A stretch of DNA of 7,982 nt, taken from positions 1 to 7,982 of the forward strand of contig JAEYUK010000196.1 of assembly GCA_023432655.1 (NCBI GenBank), in the 5' to 3' direction. This document shows positions 1 to 6,990 of the stretch, one piece after another. A program made the position numbers and the translations under genes. Under the pieces are notes generated by a model. It was not told the origin of the DNA, did not search any database, and saw nothing but the letters and a program-made list of their open reading frames with translations. Positions within the stretch are counted from its first letter, which is position 1. Every line of letters begins with the position of its first letter. Source of the stretch: Pseudomonadota bacterium. GTDB taxonomy: Bacteria; Bdellovibrionota; Bacteriovoracia; Bacteriovoracales; Bacteriovoracaceae.

Positions 1-360
1 GCCTATCATACGGTTGATCCTGAATCAGTGACCGATGTTGCTGGATTTGAAGATAAGACCATCAGTAAAACCGCTCTTCTTCCGAAGATACCAGGAACAA
101 GTATTTCCACTTCTTTCTCTCATATCTTTGCAGGCGGATACTCGGCCGGATATTACTCTTATAAATGGGCCGAAGTACTTGATGCTGATGCCTTCGAGTT
201 TTTCCAGACCTCAGGGATCTTTAACCGCGAAGTTGCCAAAAAATTCCGGGAATTTATTTTGGAGAAAGGCGGAACTGAGCATCCTATGGATCTCTATAAA
301 AAATTCAGAGGCCAGGAACCAGACGTGGGAGCTCTTTTGAGAAGAGCGGGACTCCATTAA
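1..360 (+). CDS. prlC: M3-family metallopeptidase, oligopeptidase A (PrlC) type, C-terminal fragment
   Basis: The reading frame is open from base 1 and ends at TAA 358-360, so the gene starts upstream of the window; only about 119 C-terminal residues are visible. The segment FSHIFAGGYSAGYYSYKWAE matches the conserved C-terminal substrate-binding region of M3 zinc oligopeptidases (thimet oligopeptidase/OpdA/Dcp), whose tyrosines line the active-site cleft. The later signatures GIFNRE and FRGQEPD resemble oligopeptidase A (PrlC) more than peptidyl-dipeptidase Dcp. The zinc motif HExxH would lie upstream and cannot be checked here. Family members are usually cytoplasmic enzymes of about 680 residues that degrade short peptides, including cleaved signal peptides. 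The fragment looks intact to its normal end (ALLRRAGLH). The histidine kinase follows 76 bp downstream on the same strand. The family call is strong; the PrlC subtype is inferred from the C-terminus alone. Confidence 0.9.
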   Translation, partial: AYHTVDPESVTDVAGFEDKTISKTALLPKIPGTSISTSFSHIFAGGYSAGYYSYKWAEVLDADAFEFFQTSGIFNREVAKKFREFILEKGGTEHPMDLYKKFRGQEPDVGALLRRAGLH

Positions 361-385
361 AATTGAGTTAGCCTAAAGCTATATT
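357..385 (+). promoter_or_regulatory. possible sigma70-type promoter for the histidine kinase gene
   Basis: The peptidase-kinase gap holds a TATATT hexamer (380-385, five of six consensus bases). A TTAAAA hexamer (357-362, four of six) lies 17 bp upstream of it. Transcription would start near 392, leaving a leader of about 45 nt. No convincing terminator hairpin for the upstream peptidase gene is visible in the gap, so read-through from that gene is also possible. This rests on consensus matching by eye in AT-rich sequence and is weak. Confidence 0.25.
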
Positions 386-425
386 AAGTTTACTCCTAGT
401 TTAATCAAGGATAGGTTGCGAATTT

Positions 426-430
426 AGAGG
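426..430 (+). promoter_or_regulatory. ribosome binding site that sets the kinase start
   Basis: AGAGG lies 6 nt before the ATG at 437. An earlier ATG at 432 is in another frame and sits too close to this motif. The Shine-Dalgarno match therefore favours 437 as the start. Confidence 0.6.
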
Positions 431-436
431 TATGCA

Positions 437-2485
437 ATGCATGATAAGTTTGAGCGTTATCACGCAGCCTTGAGTTGGTTTGCGAAGAATCCAAATATTT
501 ACAAAGTAAGCCGTTATCACGGACTCGAAATTCTTTGCAAGAGAATTTCCGAAGAGCTTGGTATCGAACGGGTAGGTATTTGGTTTTTCACCATCAATAA
601 AGAAGCAATCTACGAAGAGATGACCTATCTCCAGGATCGCCCAGGAACTCATGGGACGATTATTAAAAGCAGTGACTATCCTACTTACTTCTCTTTTTTA
701 GAAAAAGAGCGCGTTCTCGCTTGTGAGGATGTTTCTGATCATCCGGCCACCGCCGAGATGGTTGAATCTTATTTGAAGCCTTCTAACATTTTTTCTCTTC
801 TGGATGCACCCATCTTTTCTGATGGAGAAATGATTGGAATTCTTTGCCTTGAAAAAGAACTTCATAAAAAGACTTGGGATACTTTAGATCGCAACTTTGC
901 CGCATCCTGTGCCGATTTCATTGCCCGTCTGATAGAAAGTGAAAAACGCCAGACTTACGAAAAAGAACTCAGACACCGAATCAATTATCTTGAGAATGAC
1001 CTGAAGAAAAAACTCGATGATCTTAATGAGGCCAAACTCAGTCTGGATCTGGCGCTAGAGGGAGCACAGGTAGGAAAATGGGAATGGGACGTTAAGGAAG
1101 ACAAGCTCTCCTTAAGTAAAACCTGGTATACCAAACTTGGGTATTTCTTTAATGAGTTACCGGCCGATTTTGATACCTTTAAAAAAGTGATTCATTCGGA
1201 AGATGTCGACAGAGTATTCAATGAACTTGATCGCCATGTGAAAGGCGAAACGATCTTCTTTGAATGCCGATATCGGATGATAACAAAAGATGGAGAAATT
1301 CAGTGGTGTCTTGATCGGGGTTGTATCGTTCAGAGAAGTTCAGATGGTAACCCACTAAGAGTGATCGGAGTAAACATTAACGTTACTCCACTTCTTAAAT
1401 GGGAGCAGAGTCTCATTATTTCCGAGCAACAACTTAAATCGATGATTCAGTCATTGCCGGCACCCGTTGCGATGTTTGATAAGGATTTTAACTATCTCGC
1501 TTTTAGTTCTCGCTGGGTCGAAGAATGGAAACGCTATGGGGTAGCGAAAGAAGGTTTCAACGTTAGAGAATCTTTCCGTCCTGAGTGGATAAAGACCATG
1601 CAAAAGGCCATGAAGGGCACTACTTTCAGTCAGGATGAAGACCTGGTGGAATTTGAGGTGGGTGAAGAACTATGGCTTCGTTGGACGATTCAGCCATGGA
1701 AGAACATGAACCAGGAGATTGGTGGTGTGATTGTTATGGCCGAAAACATCACAGGCCGTAAGGAAACTGAAATGAAGCTTACCCAGGCTTCTAAATTATC
1801 AGCTCTAGGTGAGATGGCCGGAGGTATTGCCCACGAAATTAATAACCCTTTGAGTATCATTAAAGGTTATATTGACCTCTTGAAGCGACATTCTTTAAGA
1901 AATTCCCTGAGCCCTGAACTTCTTAACCAATACATCGATAAAATGGATGGAACAGTGGGAAGGATCTCTCGAATTGTAAATGGGATGAGACGTTTTTCTC
2001 GAGAGTCTTCGATGGATGAAAAGGTAAAGTATTCACTGAATAAGATTGTGGAAGAGACTCTGGATATTTGTCAGGAGAGAATCAACAACAACGGCACAGC
2101 GCTTTCGGTTGATTACCTGGAAAATGATCCAAGCATCTTATGCCGTCCAGTGGAGATTTCTCAGGTGATTCTTAATCTCATTAATAACTCTTATCAGGCC
2201 ACACAGAATTATCCTCATCCCTGGATCAAAATCAAGATGGAGGAGATAGGTGATAATCTGCAAATTAAAGTTATCGATTGTGGTGAGAAAATTTCCCTGA
2301 GTATTCGTCAGAAGTTATTTCAGCCGTTCTTTACGACGAAGGACATAGGCGTGGGAACTGGCCTTGGCCTTAGTATTTCTAGAGGTATCATTGAAGAACA
2401 TCAAGGTACGCTGATCTATCAGGATGAAGCTCCCAATACGACTTTTGTTATAACTCTACCAAAGTACGACAAGGTAAGTAATTAA
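437..2485 (+). CDS. soluble hybrid-sensor histidine kinase (GAF-PAS-PAS-HisKA-HATPase_c)
   Basis: This 682-residue protein has no signal peptide or membrane segment, so it is probably a cytoplasmic sensor. In order: a GAF domain at about 26-165 (LLDAPIFSDGEMIGILCLE is typical of its last strands), a probable coiled-coil linker at about 165-205, a PAS_3-type fold at about 203-318 (GKWEWDV, DGEIQWCLDRG), a second PAS at about 335-440, and HisKA with LGEMAGGIAHEINNPLSII, making His466 the likely phosphorylation site. HATPase_c follows, with an N box at 573-588 (Asn580 and Asn583), an F box (LFQPFFTTK) and a G2 box (GTGLGLS). The G1 box is odd: it reads DCGEK at 614-618 where DxGxG is expected, so the second glycine is a lysine. 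No receiver domain and no neighbouring response regulator is present, so this is an orphan kinase whose signal and partner are unknown. Its 3' end overlaps the convergent nuclease gene by 38 bp. Confidence 0.93.
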   Translation: MHDKFERYHAALSWFAKNPNIYKVSRYHGLEILCKRISEELGIERVGIWFFTINKEAIYEEMTYLQDRPGTHGTIIKSSDYPTYFSFLEKERVLACEDVSDHPATAEMVESYLKPSNIFSLLDAPIFSDGEMIGILCLEKELHKKTWDTLDRNFAASCADFIARLIESEKRQTYEKELRHRINYLENDLKKKLDDLNEAKLSLDLALEGAQVGKWEWDVKEDKLSLSKTWYTKLGYFFNELPADFDTFKKVIHSEDVDRVFNELDRHVKGETIFFECRYRMITKDGEIQWCLDRGCIVQRSSDGNPLRVIGVNINVTPLLKWEQSLIISEQQLKSMIQSLPAPVAMFDKDFNYLAFSSRWVEEWKRYGVAKEGFNVRESFRPEWIKTMQKAMKGTTFSQDEDLVEFEVGEELWLRWTIQPWKNMNQEIGGVIVMAENITGRKETEMKLTQASKLSALGEMAGGIAHEINNPLSIIKGYIDLLKRHSLRNSLSPELLNQYIDKMDGTVGRISRIVNGMRRFSRESSMDEKVKYSLNKIVEETLDICQERINNNGTALSVDYLENDPSILCRPVEISQVILNLINNSYQATQNYPHPWIKIKMEEIGDNLQIKVIDCGEKISLSIRQKLFQPFFTTKDIGVGTGLGLSISRGIIEEHQGTLIYQDEAPNTTFVITLPKYDKVSN

Positions 2486-3194
2486 ACTTCGCACTAAAAT
2501 CCCAGCTTTGAAGATCAGTTTCTCTCTCAGCGATTTCTTGGTCTGAGTTCAGAAACTCAAAAAAATCAAATCCGCTTAATTCTTCAACTTGATCAATGGA
2601 TGTTGTATACGACATCAAATCCCGGTAGGGCACATTGGTATGCATGAGAAAAGCGATTCCTTTATACCCTTTGCCTTCTTTTCTCAGAATGACTTTATAA
2701 TACTCTTCTGGAATAGAAACCTGATTACGTTTTCCCATGGTCGGCAAATTCGGAATAAGAATAGGTCCGGTGACGATCCAGATCTTTTTGTACTTGAGCG
2801 CCCAGGCCCGCATGAGATTTTCAAGCTGTCCCCAACGGCCTTGATTGAACGGTCCAGGCTGCGGAGTCATGTTACTGAAATAAAAAGTCTCCGACATAGC
2901 AGTGGCATTAAACTTCATATCTCCCGCCGGTACTAAGTGACCTCGGTCAAATCCACTGCCTTTGTAATCACTGGCCTCAGCGGATCCGGTACTCACCAGA
3001 GGATCAATCTTAAAGCTATTTGATCTTTTTACACAGTTCTGGATGCGGTCATGATCCAGTTCATAAGACACCCAGTTCGCGACCTCGTGGTCTTCGTTGT
3101 AATTTAAGGTGTAATACTTGTGCTGGATGATCTCTTCAGCGGCGAAAACAGATAAGGATGAGAGAACGAATAAGATCAGAAGATTTACTTTCAT
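2448..3194 (-). CDS. exported DNA/RNA non-specific endonuclease (NUC1 family)
   Basis: The 248-residue product begins with a clear Sec signal peptide (MKVNLLILFVLSSLSVFAA, cleavage near 19), so the mature enzyme is periplasmic or secreted. The NUC1 catalytic motif is present as DRGHLVPAGDM, with DRGH at 83-86 and His86 as the expected general base. It is followed by NMTPQPGPFNQGRWGQLE, in which Asn117 and Glu125 have the same 8-residue spacing as the Asn and Glu of the Serratia nuclease active site. These enzymes are Mg2+-dependent and cut single- and double-stranded DNA and RNA without sequence preference. Cys54 and Cys242 could form a disulfide. The gene lies 66 bp downstream of a 5'-nucleotidase lipoprotein gene on the same strand, which suggests joint nucleic-acid scavenging. 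The start is fixed by the signal peptide, but AAGGG directly abuts the ATG with no spacer, and the start codon lies inside a perfect inverted repeat. Confidence 0.93.
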   Translation of the reverse strand: MKVNLLILFVLSSLSVFAAEEIIQHKYYTLNYNEDHEVANWVSYELDHDRIQNCVKRSNSFKIDPLVSTGSAEASDYKGSGFDRGHLVPAGDMKFNATAMSETFYFSNMTPQPGPFNQGRWGQLENLMRAWALKYKKIWIVTGPILIPNLPTMGKRNQVSIPEEYYKVILRKEGKGYKGIAFLMHTNVPYRDLMSYTTSIDQVEELSGFDFFEFLNSDQEIAERETDLQSWDFSAKFNYLPCRTLVEL

Positions 3195-3217
3195 CCCTTA
3201 AGGATAAGGGATGAAAG
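3188..3217 (-). repeat. perfect 13-bp inverted repeat over the nuclease start codon
   Basis: The left arm 3188-3200 (plus strand CTTTCATCCCTTA) is exactly complementary to the right arm 3205-3217 (TAAGGGATGAAAG), with a 4-base loop AGGA at 3201-3204. The nuclease ATG (3194-3192) and the AAGGG before it lie within one arm, so a hairpin in the mRNA would hide the translation start. Neither strand has a T-run after the repeat, which argues against an intrinsic terminator. A translational switch or a protein-binding operator fits the position better, but either role is inferred. Confidence 0.75.
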
Positions 3218-3260
3218 GATAATCTCATAGGAAAGTTTTTATTAACCTATTTTCTCAGTT

Positions 3261-4793
3261 TTATTTTTTCTTAATGTAGCCTGTAGGGGCATAATCCGAA
3301 TTCTTTAACTCGCTCAACTTCTGAAGGTATTCTTTCAGAACATTGGCATCAGAGAATCCGTATTTCACAAACTTCACTGATGGATACTTATCTCCGCCAT
3401 TAGCAATGAACTCGGGAAGCGCCATAGTGTACTTCTGCGAAGCAACAACAGGCTTTCCATTTACTTTGAGTGAAGTGAGTTTTTTACTCTTGGTATCCAT
3501 CACAGCTTCAATGCCGCTGAATTGAGGGAAACTTCCTGAACCGGGATTGAGGGTATTCACACAGTATTCGATGTAATTTTTTAATTCACTGCCCGTAAAT
3601 TCAGTCGTCACGATTTCTCCAGCAAAAGGAAGAACCATCATGACCGTTTCCATCGTGACCTTGCCGGGGTAGATGGAATCTCTGATTCCGCCGGAGTTAG
3701 TTAGTCCTACGTCTGTTTTAAATTTATCTTTGTAAGCGCGAGCAATGAGGTTACCAAGATTGGTTTCCTGGAAGCGTACAACGTCACGGCGGCCGATAAA
3801 TTCATCTTTAGTGGAAGTCAGTTCCACCTGAAGCGTTTTATCACCTTGGGCCTTATAAGGAAGAAGAAGGTCATGGATTTTTTTATCCTCTTCATATCGA
3901 GTCGTTGAATCTTTTAGGTTCACGGGAATGAGTTGGTAATCTTTCAGCGTGGTTTTTCCATCTTTAAATTCCAAATCGATTTTTCCGACATATTTCCCCC
4001 ATTCAAAAGCTTGAACGATGATGGTCCCGTTTTGAATGTCTGGTTTAAACAGAGGCTTCTGTGTGTGACCACCCACGATTAAATCAATACCATCGACTTG
4101 TCTTGCGATGGTTACATCCCCAGGAGCATCCGCGCCGTGTTTTTCATCCGGATAGTGACCGACGTGAGTCAGAGCGATGAGGACATCTGTCTTTGGTCTC
4201 AGAGTGGGAACAAGTTTTTTAGCTTCAGCTACCGAAGGTACAAAATAAAGGCCTTCGGAATTTTCGGGTTTTGATTTCTTTGGGGTGTCTTCGGTGGTTA
4301 AACCAAAAACAGTCACTTTAAGCCCATCCAGGTTTTTCGTCACGTGAGAAGGAAACACTCGCTCGTTATTTTTAGAGTAATAGATATTGGCAGAAACAAA
4401 GGGAAACTTCGCCCAATCTTTTTGCTGCTTAAGAATTGTCGGAAGAGGTTTATCAAACTCATGGTTTCCTACCGCCATAACATCATAACCAATGGCCGAC
4501 ATTCCTCGGAAATCCGGTTCAGCATCAAGCATGTCCGATTGAGGAACACCAGTGTTTACGTCGCCGGCATCAAGGAGAAGAACTTCGCTTCCATTTTTCT
4601 CAGCTTCAGCACGAAGTTTCTTGATCAGAGTAGCTCGTGCAGCGAGACCGTATTCACCCTCGCGATTGGCCCAAAAACGCCCATGATGGTCGTTTGTGTG
4701 CAGGATAGTTAGCTTGTAAGTTTTCCCTTTTGTGTAGTTTTGCGCACAGGAGCTGACCAAAACCAGGGATAGGCCAATAAGAATAGACTTCAT
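3261..4793 (-). CDS. UshA-like 5'-nucleotidase / UDP-sugar hydrolase, lipoprotein
   Basis: This 510-residue member of the 5'-nucleotidase family removes phosphate from nucleotides in the cell envelope and may also split UDP-sugars. A short hydrophobic leader ends in VSSC, so Cys16 is the likely lipidated residue. Ala at the next position has no Asp retention signal, which suggests the outer membrane. The N-terminal metallophosphoesterase domain (about 25-270) has all expected ligand motifs: HTNDHHGRFW (Asp34, His36), DAGD (Asp78), GNHEFD (Asn110, His111), LTHVGH (His210) and GGHTQ (His243, Gln245). The C-terminal substrate-binding domain (about 320-490) shows NLIARAY, TNSGGIRD and NGGDKYP. 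The length is close to E. coli UshA (about 550). GGAGG 5 to 9 bp before the ATG supports the start. The nuclease gene follows on the same strand, probably as a functional pair. I leave the symbol blank because the substrate preference (UshA or other 5'-nucleotidases) cannot be settled here. Confidence 0.93.
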   Translation of the reverse strand: MKSILIGLSLVLVSSCAQNYTKGKTYKLTILHTNDHHGRFWANREGEYGLAARATLIKKLRAEAEKNGSEVLLLDAGDVNTGVPQSDMLDAEPDFRGMSAIGYDVMAVGNHEFDKPLPTILKQQKDWAKFPFVSANIYYSKNNERVFPSHVTKNLDGLKVTVFGLTTEDTPKKSKPENSEGLYFVPSVAEAKKLVPTLRPKTDVLIALTHVGHYPDEKHGADAPGDVTIARQVDGIDLIVGGHTQKPLFKPDIQNGTIIVQAFEWGKYVGKIDLEFKDGKTTLKDYQLIPVNLKDSTTRYEEDKKIHDLLLPYKAQGDKTLQVELTSTKDEFIGRRDVVRFQETNLGNLIARAYKDKFKTDVGLTNSGGIRDSIYPGKVTMETVMMVLPFAGEIVTTEFTGSELKNYIEYCVNTLNPGSGSFPQFSGIEAVMDTKSKKLTSLKVNGKPVVASQKYTMALPEFIANGGDKYPSVKFVKYGFSDANVLKEYLQKLSELKNSDYAPTGYIKKK

Positions 4794-4797
4794 AATT

Positions 4798-4821
4798 CCT
4801 CCAAAGAATAAAAGAATTTTA
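4798..4821 (-). promoter_or_regulatory. ribosome binding site and possible -10 box of the 5'-nucleotidase gene
   Basis: On the minus strand, GGAGG (4802-4798) stands 4 nt before the ATG at 4793 and is a strong Shine-Dalgarno site. TAAAAT (4821-4816) is a five-of-six match to a -10 box and would start transcription near 4809, leaving a leader of about 16 nt that still contains the ribosome site. The matching -35 region is poor, so the promoter half of this call is weak. Confidence 0.4.
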
Positions 4822-4861
4822 ACTAATCAACAGGTTATGGCCAGTGAGGAAAAGGTTTAGA

Positions 4862-4897
4862 TTGGACAAAAATACATAAGTTTGATACACCAAACAC
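4862..4897 (+). promoter_or_regulatory. possible feoAB promoter with a short palindrome, nearly leaderless
   Basis: TTGGAC (4862-4867) is a good -35 match. The best -10 at suitable distance is GATACA (4884-4889, 16-bp spacer), which is poor. It overlaps the palindrome GTTTG-N6-CAAAC (4880-4895). Transcription would begin around 4896, almost at the feoA ATG. That agrees with the absence of a Shine-Dalgarno sequence before feoA. I see no recognisable Fur box (GATAAT repeats) in the 104-bp divergent region. The palindrome could be the operator of another metal regulator, but five-base arms are short. Confidence 0.3.
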
Positions 4898-5140
4898 ATG
4901 ACACTAAATCAAGCCCCTATGAACGTTACTTTAACCGTAAGTCCTTTAACCCATCATGAATCCGAGGACATATCCGATATTGCCTCCCGGCTCATGCACT
5001 TGGGTTTTGTTCAAGGGGAAAAAATAAAAATCACGAGAAAAGCCCCATTATTTAAAGAACCTCTCTTGGTTGAGGTCCGCGGAAGATTGATCGCTCTTTC
5101 TTCCTCCGAAGCTGAACTCGTACAGGTAAAGGTACTTTAA
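4898..5140 (+). CDS. feoA: FeoA, small SH3-like accessory protein of ferrous iron transport
   Basis: This 80-residue product has the length and pattern of FeoA: RLMHLGFVQGEKIKITRKAP, then VEVRGRLIALSSSEAELVQV, the usual beta-barrel core in which a Gly-rich turn follows LGF and an R-x-x-x-A-L strand precedes the final EAELV strand. FeoA is a cytoplasmic protein thought to assist or regulate FeoB. Its stop codon overlaps the FeoB start by one base (TAATG), so the two are translated together. The start at 4898 is the first ATG in frame, and the protein begins MTLNQAP as many FeoA proteins do. Neither it nor the second ATG at 4919 has a Shine-Dalgarno sequence, so the first seven residues are uncertain. 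Confidence 0.9.
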   Translation: MTLNQAPMNVTLTVSPLTHHESEDISDIASRLMHLGFVQGEKIKITRKAPLFKEPLLVEVRGRLIALSSSEAELVQVKVL

Positions 5141-6990
5141 TGATTCCTCGTATTGCTTTGGTGGGAATGCCCAATGTAGGTAAAACAGCTCTCTTTAATA
5201 AGATGACGGGTAGCTTTCAGCGAGTCGCCAACTTTCCAGGAGTCACGGTTGAAAAGAAAACCGGATGGGTTTCTATTAAGGGCGAAAAAGTTCTGGAAGT
5301 TGGCGATTTGCCCGGCATTTATTCTTTGGACGCCACGACTCTCGACGAGAAAGTCACGAAAGACTTTCTTCTAAAAAAAGAAAAAGAAGTTTCTGCAAAT
5401 ATTTTCGTATTAGTCCTGGATGCAACCAATCTTGATAAGTCTCTTTACCTGGCCCTTCAGTTAAAGAAATTAGGTTACCCTTTACTAATCGCGCTGAATC
5501 TTTCTGATGAAGCGAAGAAGAGAAGTCTCACTCTTAATCTGGAAAAGTTTTCTCAAATACTAGAGGCAACAATTATTCCTACCAGTGCTTCCAGTGGAGA
5601 AGGGGTAAAAGAGCTTTTAGAGGCAATACAAGTTGAGTTTGCTAAGAGAACAGAATTTTCTTTAGAAGTTCCACCTAATGCTCAAAAAGTTTTTCGCTCT
5701 CCGGCCTATGTTAATGGCATCTTTAAAGAAATTGATGACATTTTAGAAGAAGTCACCATCACTAAAATTAAGCCCGATTCTTTTTCAGAGAGAATCGATA
5801 AAGTTGTGCTCCATCCGTTTTGGGGTGTTTTCACTCTGATGTTAGTTTTGATCATGATTTTTCAGGCCCTCTTTAGTTGGGCCACTCCCTTCATGGACTT
5901 AATTGAAGAGGGATTCGCTTTACTGGGAGAGAGTCTCTCTGGCCTTATTACTCATGACCTTCTCCGAAGTCTCATCGTGGATGGAATTATTGGCGGGGTA
6001 GGCGGAGTTCTCGTCTTCTTACCACAAATTGTTCTTCTCTTCTTTTTTATCCAGTTGCTGGAAGACTTAGGCTACTTAGGACGAGCTGCCTTTTTAATGG
6101 ACTCAGTGATGAGAAAGTTTGGGTTGCCGGGGAAATCAGTTATTCCTCTTCTTTCTTCTCACGCTTGCGCTATTCCGGGGATTCTTTCTACTCGTGTGAT
6201 TGAGAACTACCGCGAAAGAATTATTACCATGCTGGTGATCCCGCTTACGACTTGTTCTGCGAGGCTTCCGGTTTATGCCATTTTGATTGCGGCCCTGATT
6301 CCTAATATCGCGGTTGCCGGTATTCCCTGGTTACGACTTCCGGGATTAGTTCTCTTTGGTCTTTATATGTTGGGATTTTTCTCAGCACTTATAGCTTCTT
6401 TAGTTTTCAAGAATACGATACCCCACGAATCTCCATCTATGCTTTTGATGGAGCTTCCTCCTTATCGGGTCCCTAAAATAAAGAACTTGATCATGACCAT
6501 GCAGAATAAGGCGAAGATCTTTCTTAAAAAGGCCGGGGGAATTATTCTCGTCGTCAGTATCATCATCTGGGTATTAATGACTTTCCCTCAACAGAATGGG
6601 GAAACTGTGATTGAGCAGTCTTATGCTGCCGATATCGGTAGAATTTTTGAGCCAGTTTTTAAACCTCTGGGATTTGACTGGAGGATCACCACCGCCCTTA
6701 TTCCAAGTATTGGAGCAAGAGAAGTCGTCGTGAGTGCTTTATCTATGGTTCTTTCAATGGAAGGGACAGACGAACAGATGGCACAGGCCCTGGTTCAAAA
6801 TTTTGGTCTGGGAACTTTAGTGGCCTTGCTGGTGTGGTTTGTCTTTGCTCCTCAGTGTATATCTACCTTTGCAGTAATACGGAGAGAAACAAATACCTGG
6901 AAGTGGCCAATAGTCATGGTCGCATATACTCTGGCACTGGCCTACTTTTTTGCTTTTATCGCAAGAGTAGTCTTCAACCTTTGGTATTAA
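5140..6990 (+). CDS. feoB: FeoB, GTPase-coupled ferrous iron membrane transporter
   Basis: The 616-residue protein imports Fe(II) across the inner membrane. The N-terminal G domain has G1 GMPNVGKT (9-16), a GVTVEKKTG switch (34-42), G3 DLPG (56-59), G4 NLSD (120-123) and G5 SAS (149-151). A linker to about 220 leads into roughly eight hydrophobic segments (about 228-612). The first gate region reads SSHACAIPGILSTR (339-352), where the common form is GFGCNVPAI-ATR; the cysteine (343) is kept. The second gate, CSARLPVYA (372-380), is standard. The C-terminal AREVVVSALS, APQC and IRRET motifs show that the protein is complete despite being shorter than E. coli FeoB (773). AAGG seven bases before the ATG, inside feoA, acts as ribosome site. 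No feoC follows. The 3' end overlaps the convergent DUF4442 gene by 17 bp. Confidence 0.97.
   Translation: MIPRIALVGMPNVGKTALFNKMTGSFQRVANFPGVTVEKKTGWVSIKGEKVLEVGDLPGIYSLDATTLDEKVTKDFLLKKEKEVSANIFVLVLDATNLDKSLYLALQLKKLGYPLLIALNLSDEAKKRSLTLNLEKFSQILEATIIPTSASSGEGVKELLEAIQVEFAKRTEFSLEVPPNAQKVFRSPAYVNGIFKEIDDILEEVTITKIKPDSFSERIDKVVLHPFWGVFTLMLVLIMIFQALFSWATPFMDLIEEGFALLGESLSGLITHDLLRSLIVDGIIGGVGGVLVFLPQIVLLFFFIQLLEDLGYLGRAAFLMDSVMRKFGLPGKSVIPLLSSHACAIPGILSTRVIENYRERIITMLVIPLTTCSARLPVYAILIAALIPNIAVAGIPWLRLPGLVLFGLYMLGFFSALIASLVFKNTIPHESPSMLLMELPPYRVPKIKNLIMTMQNKAKIFLKKAGGIILVVSIIIWVLMTFPQQNGETVIEQSYAADIGRIFEPVFKPLGFDWRITTALIPSIGAREVVVSALSMVLSMEGTDEQMAQALVQNFGLGTLVALLVWFVFAPQCISTFAVIRRETNTWKWPIVMVAYTLALAYFFAFIARVVFNLWY

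Noticed and set aside
401..652. An 83-codon minus-strand ORF over the start of the kinase gene
   Set aside because: It is antisense to the GAF domain with no motif or ribosome site.
2589..2936. A 115-codon plus-strand ORF inside the nuclease gene
   Set aside because: It is antisense to a gene with clear catalytic motifs, shows no recognisable domain and has no ribosome site.
3188..3217. The inverted repeat as an intrinsic terminator of the 5'-nucleotidase gene
   Set aside because: The sequence after the stem on the minus strand is TAAATCTTC, with no T-run, and the stem covers the next gene's start codon.
3136..3228. A 30-codon ORF on the minus strand that begins upstream of the nuclease ATG and overlaps its start in another frame
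   Set aside because: It has no ribosome binding site and no recognisable product; an AT-rich leader readily gives such a frame by chance.
4344..4712. A 122-codon plus-strand ORF inside the 5'-nucleotidase gene
   Set aside because: It is a mirror of the conserved metallophosphoesterase region and has no domain of its own.
4794..4897. A Fur box or other known iron-regulator operator in the divergent promoter region
   Set aside because: No GATAAT-type repeats or DtxR-like palindrome could be found; only the short GTTTG-N6-CAAAC repeat is visible.
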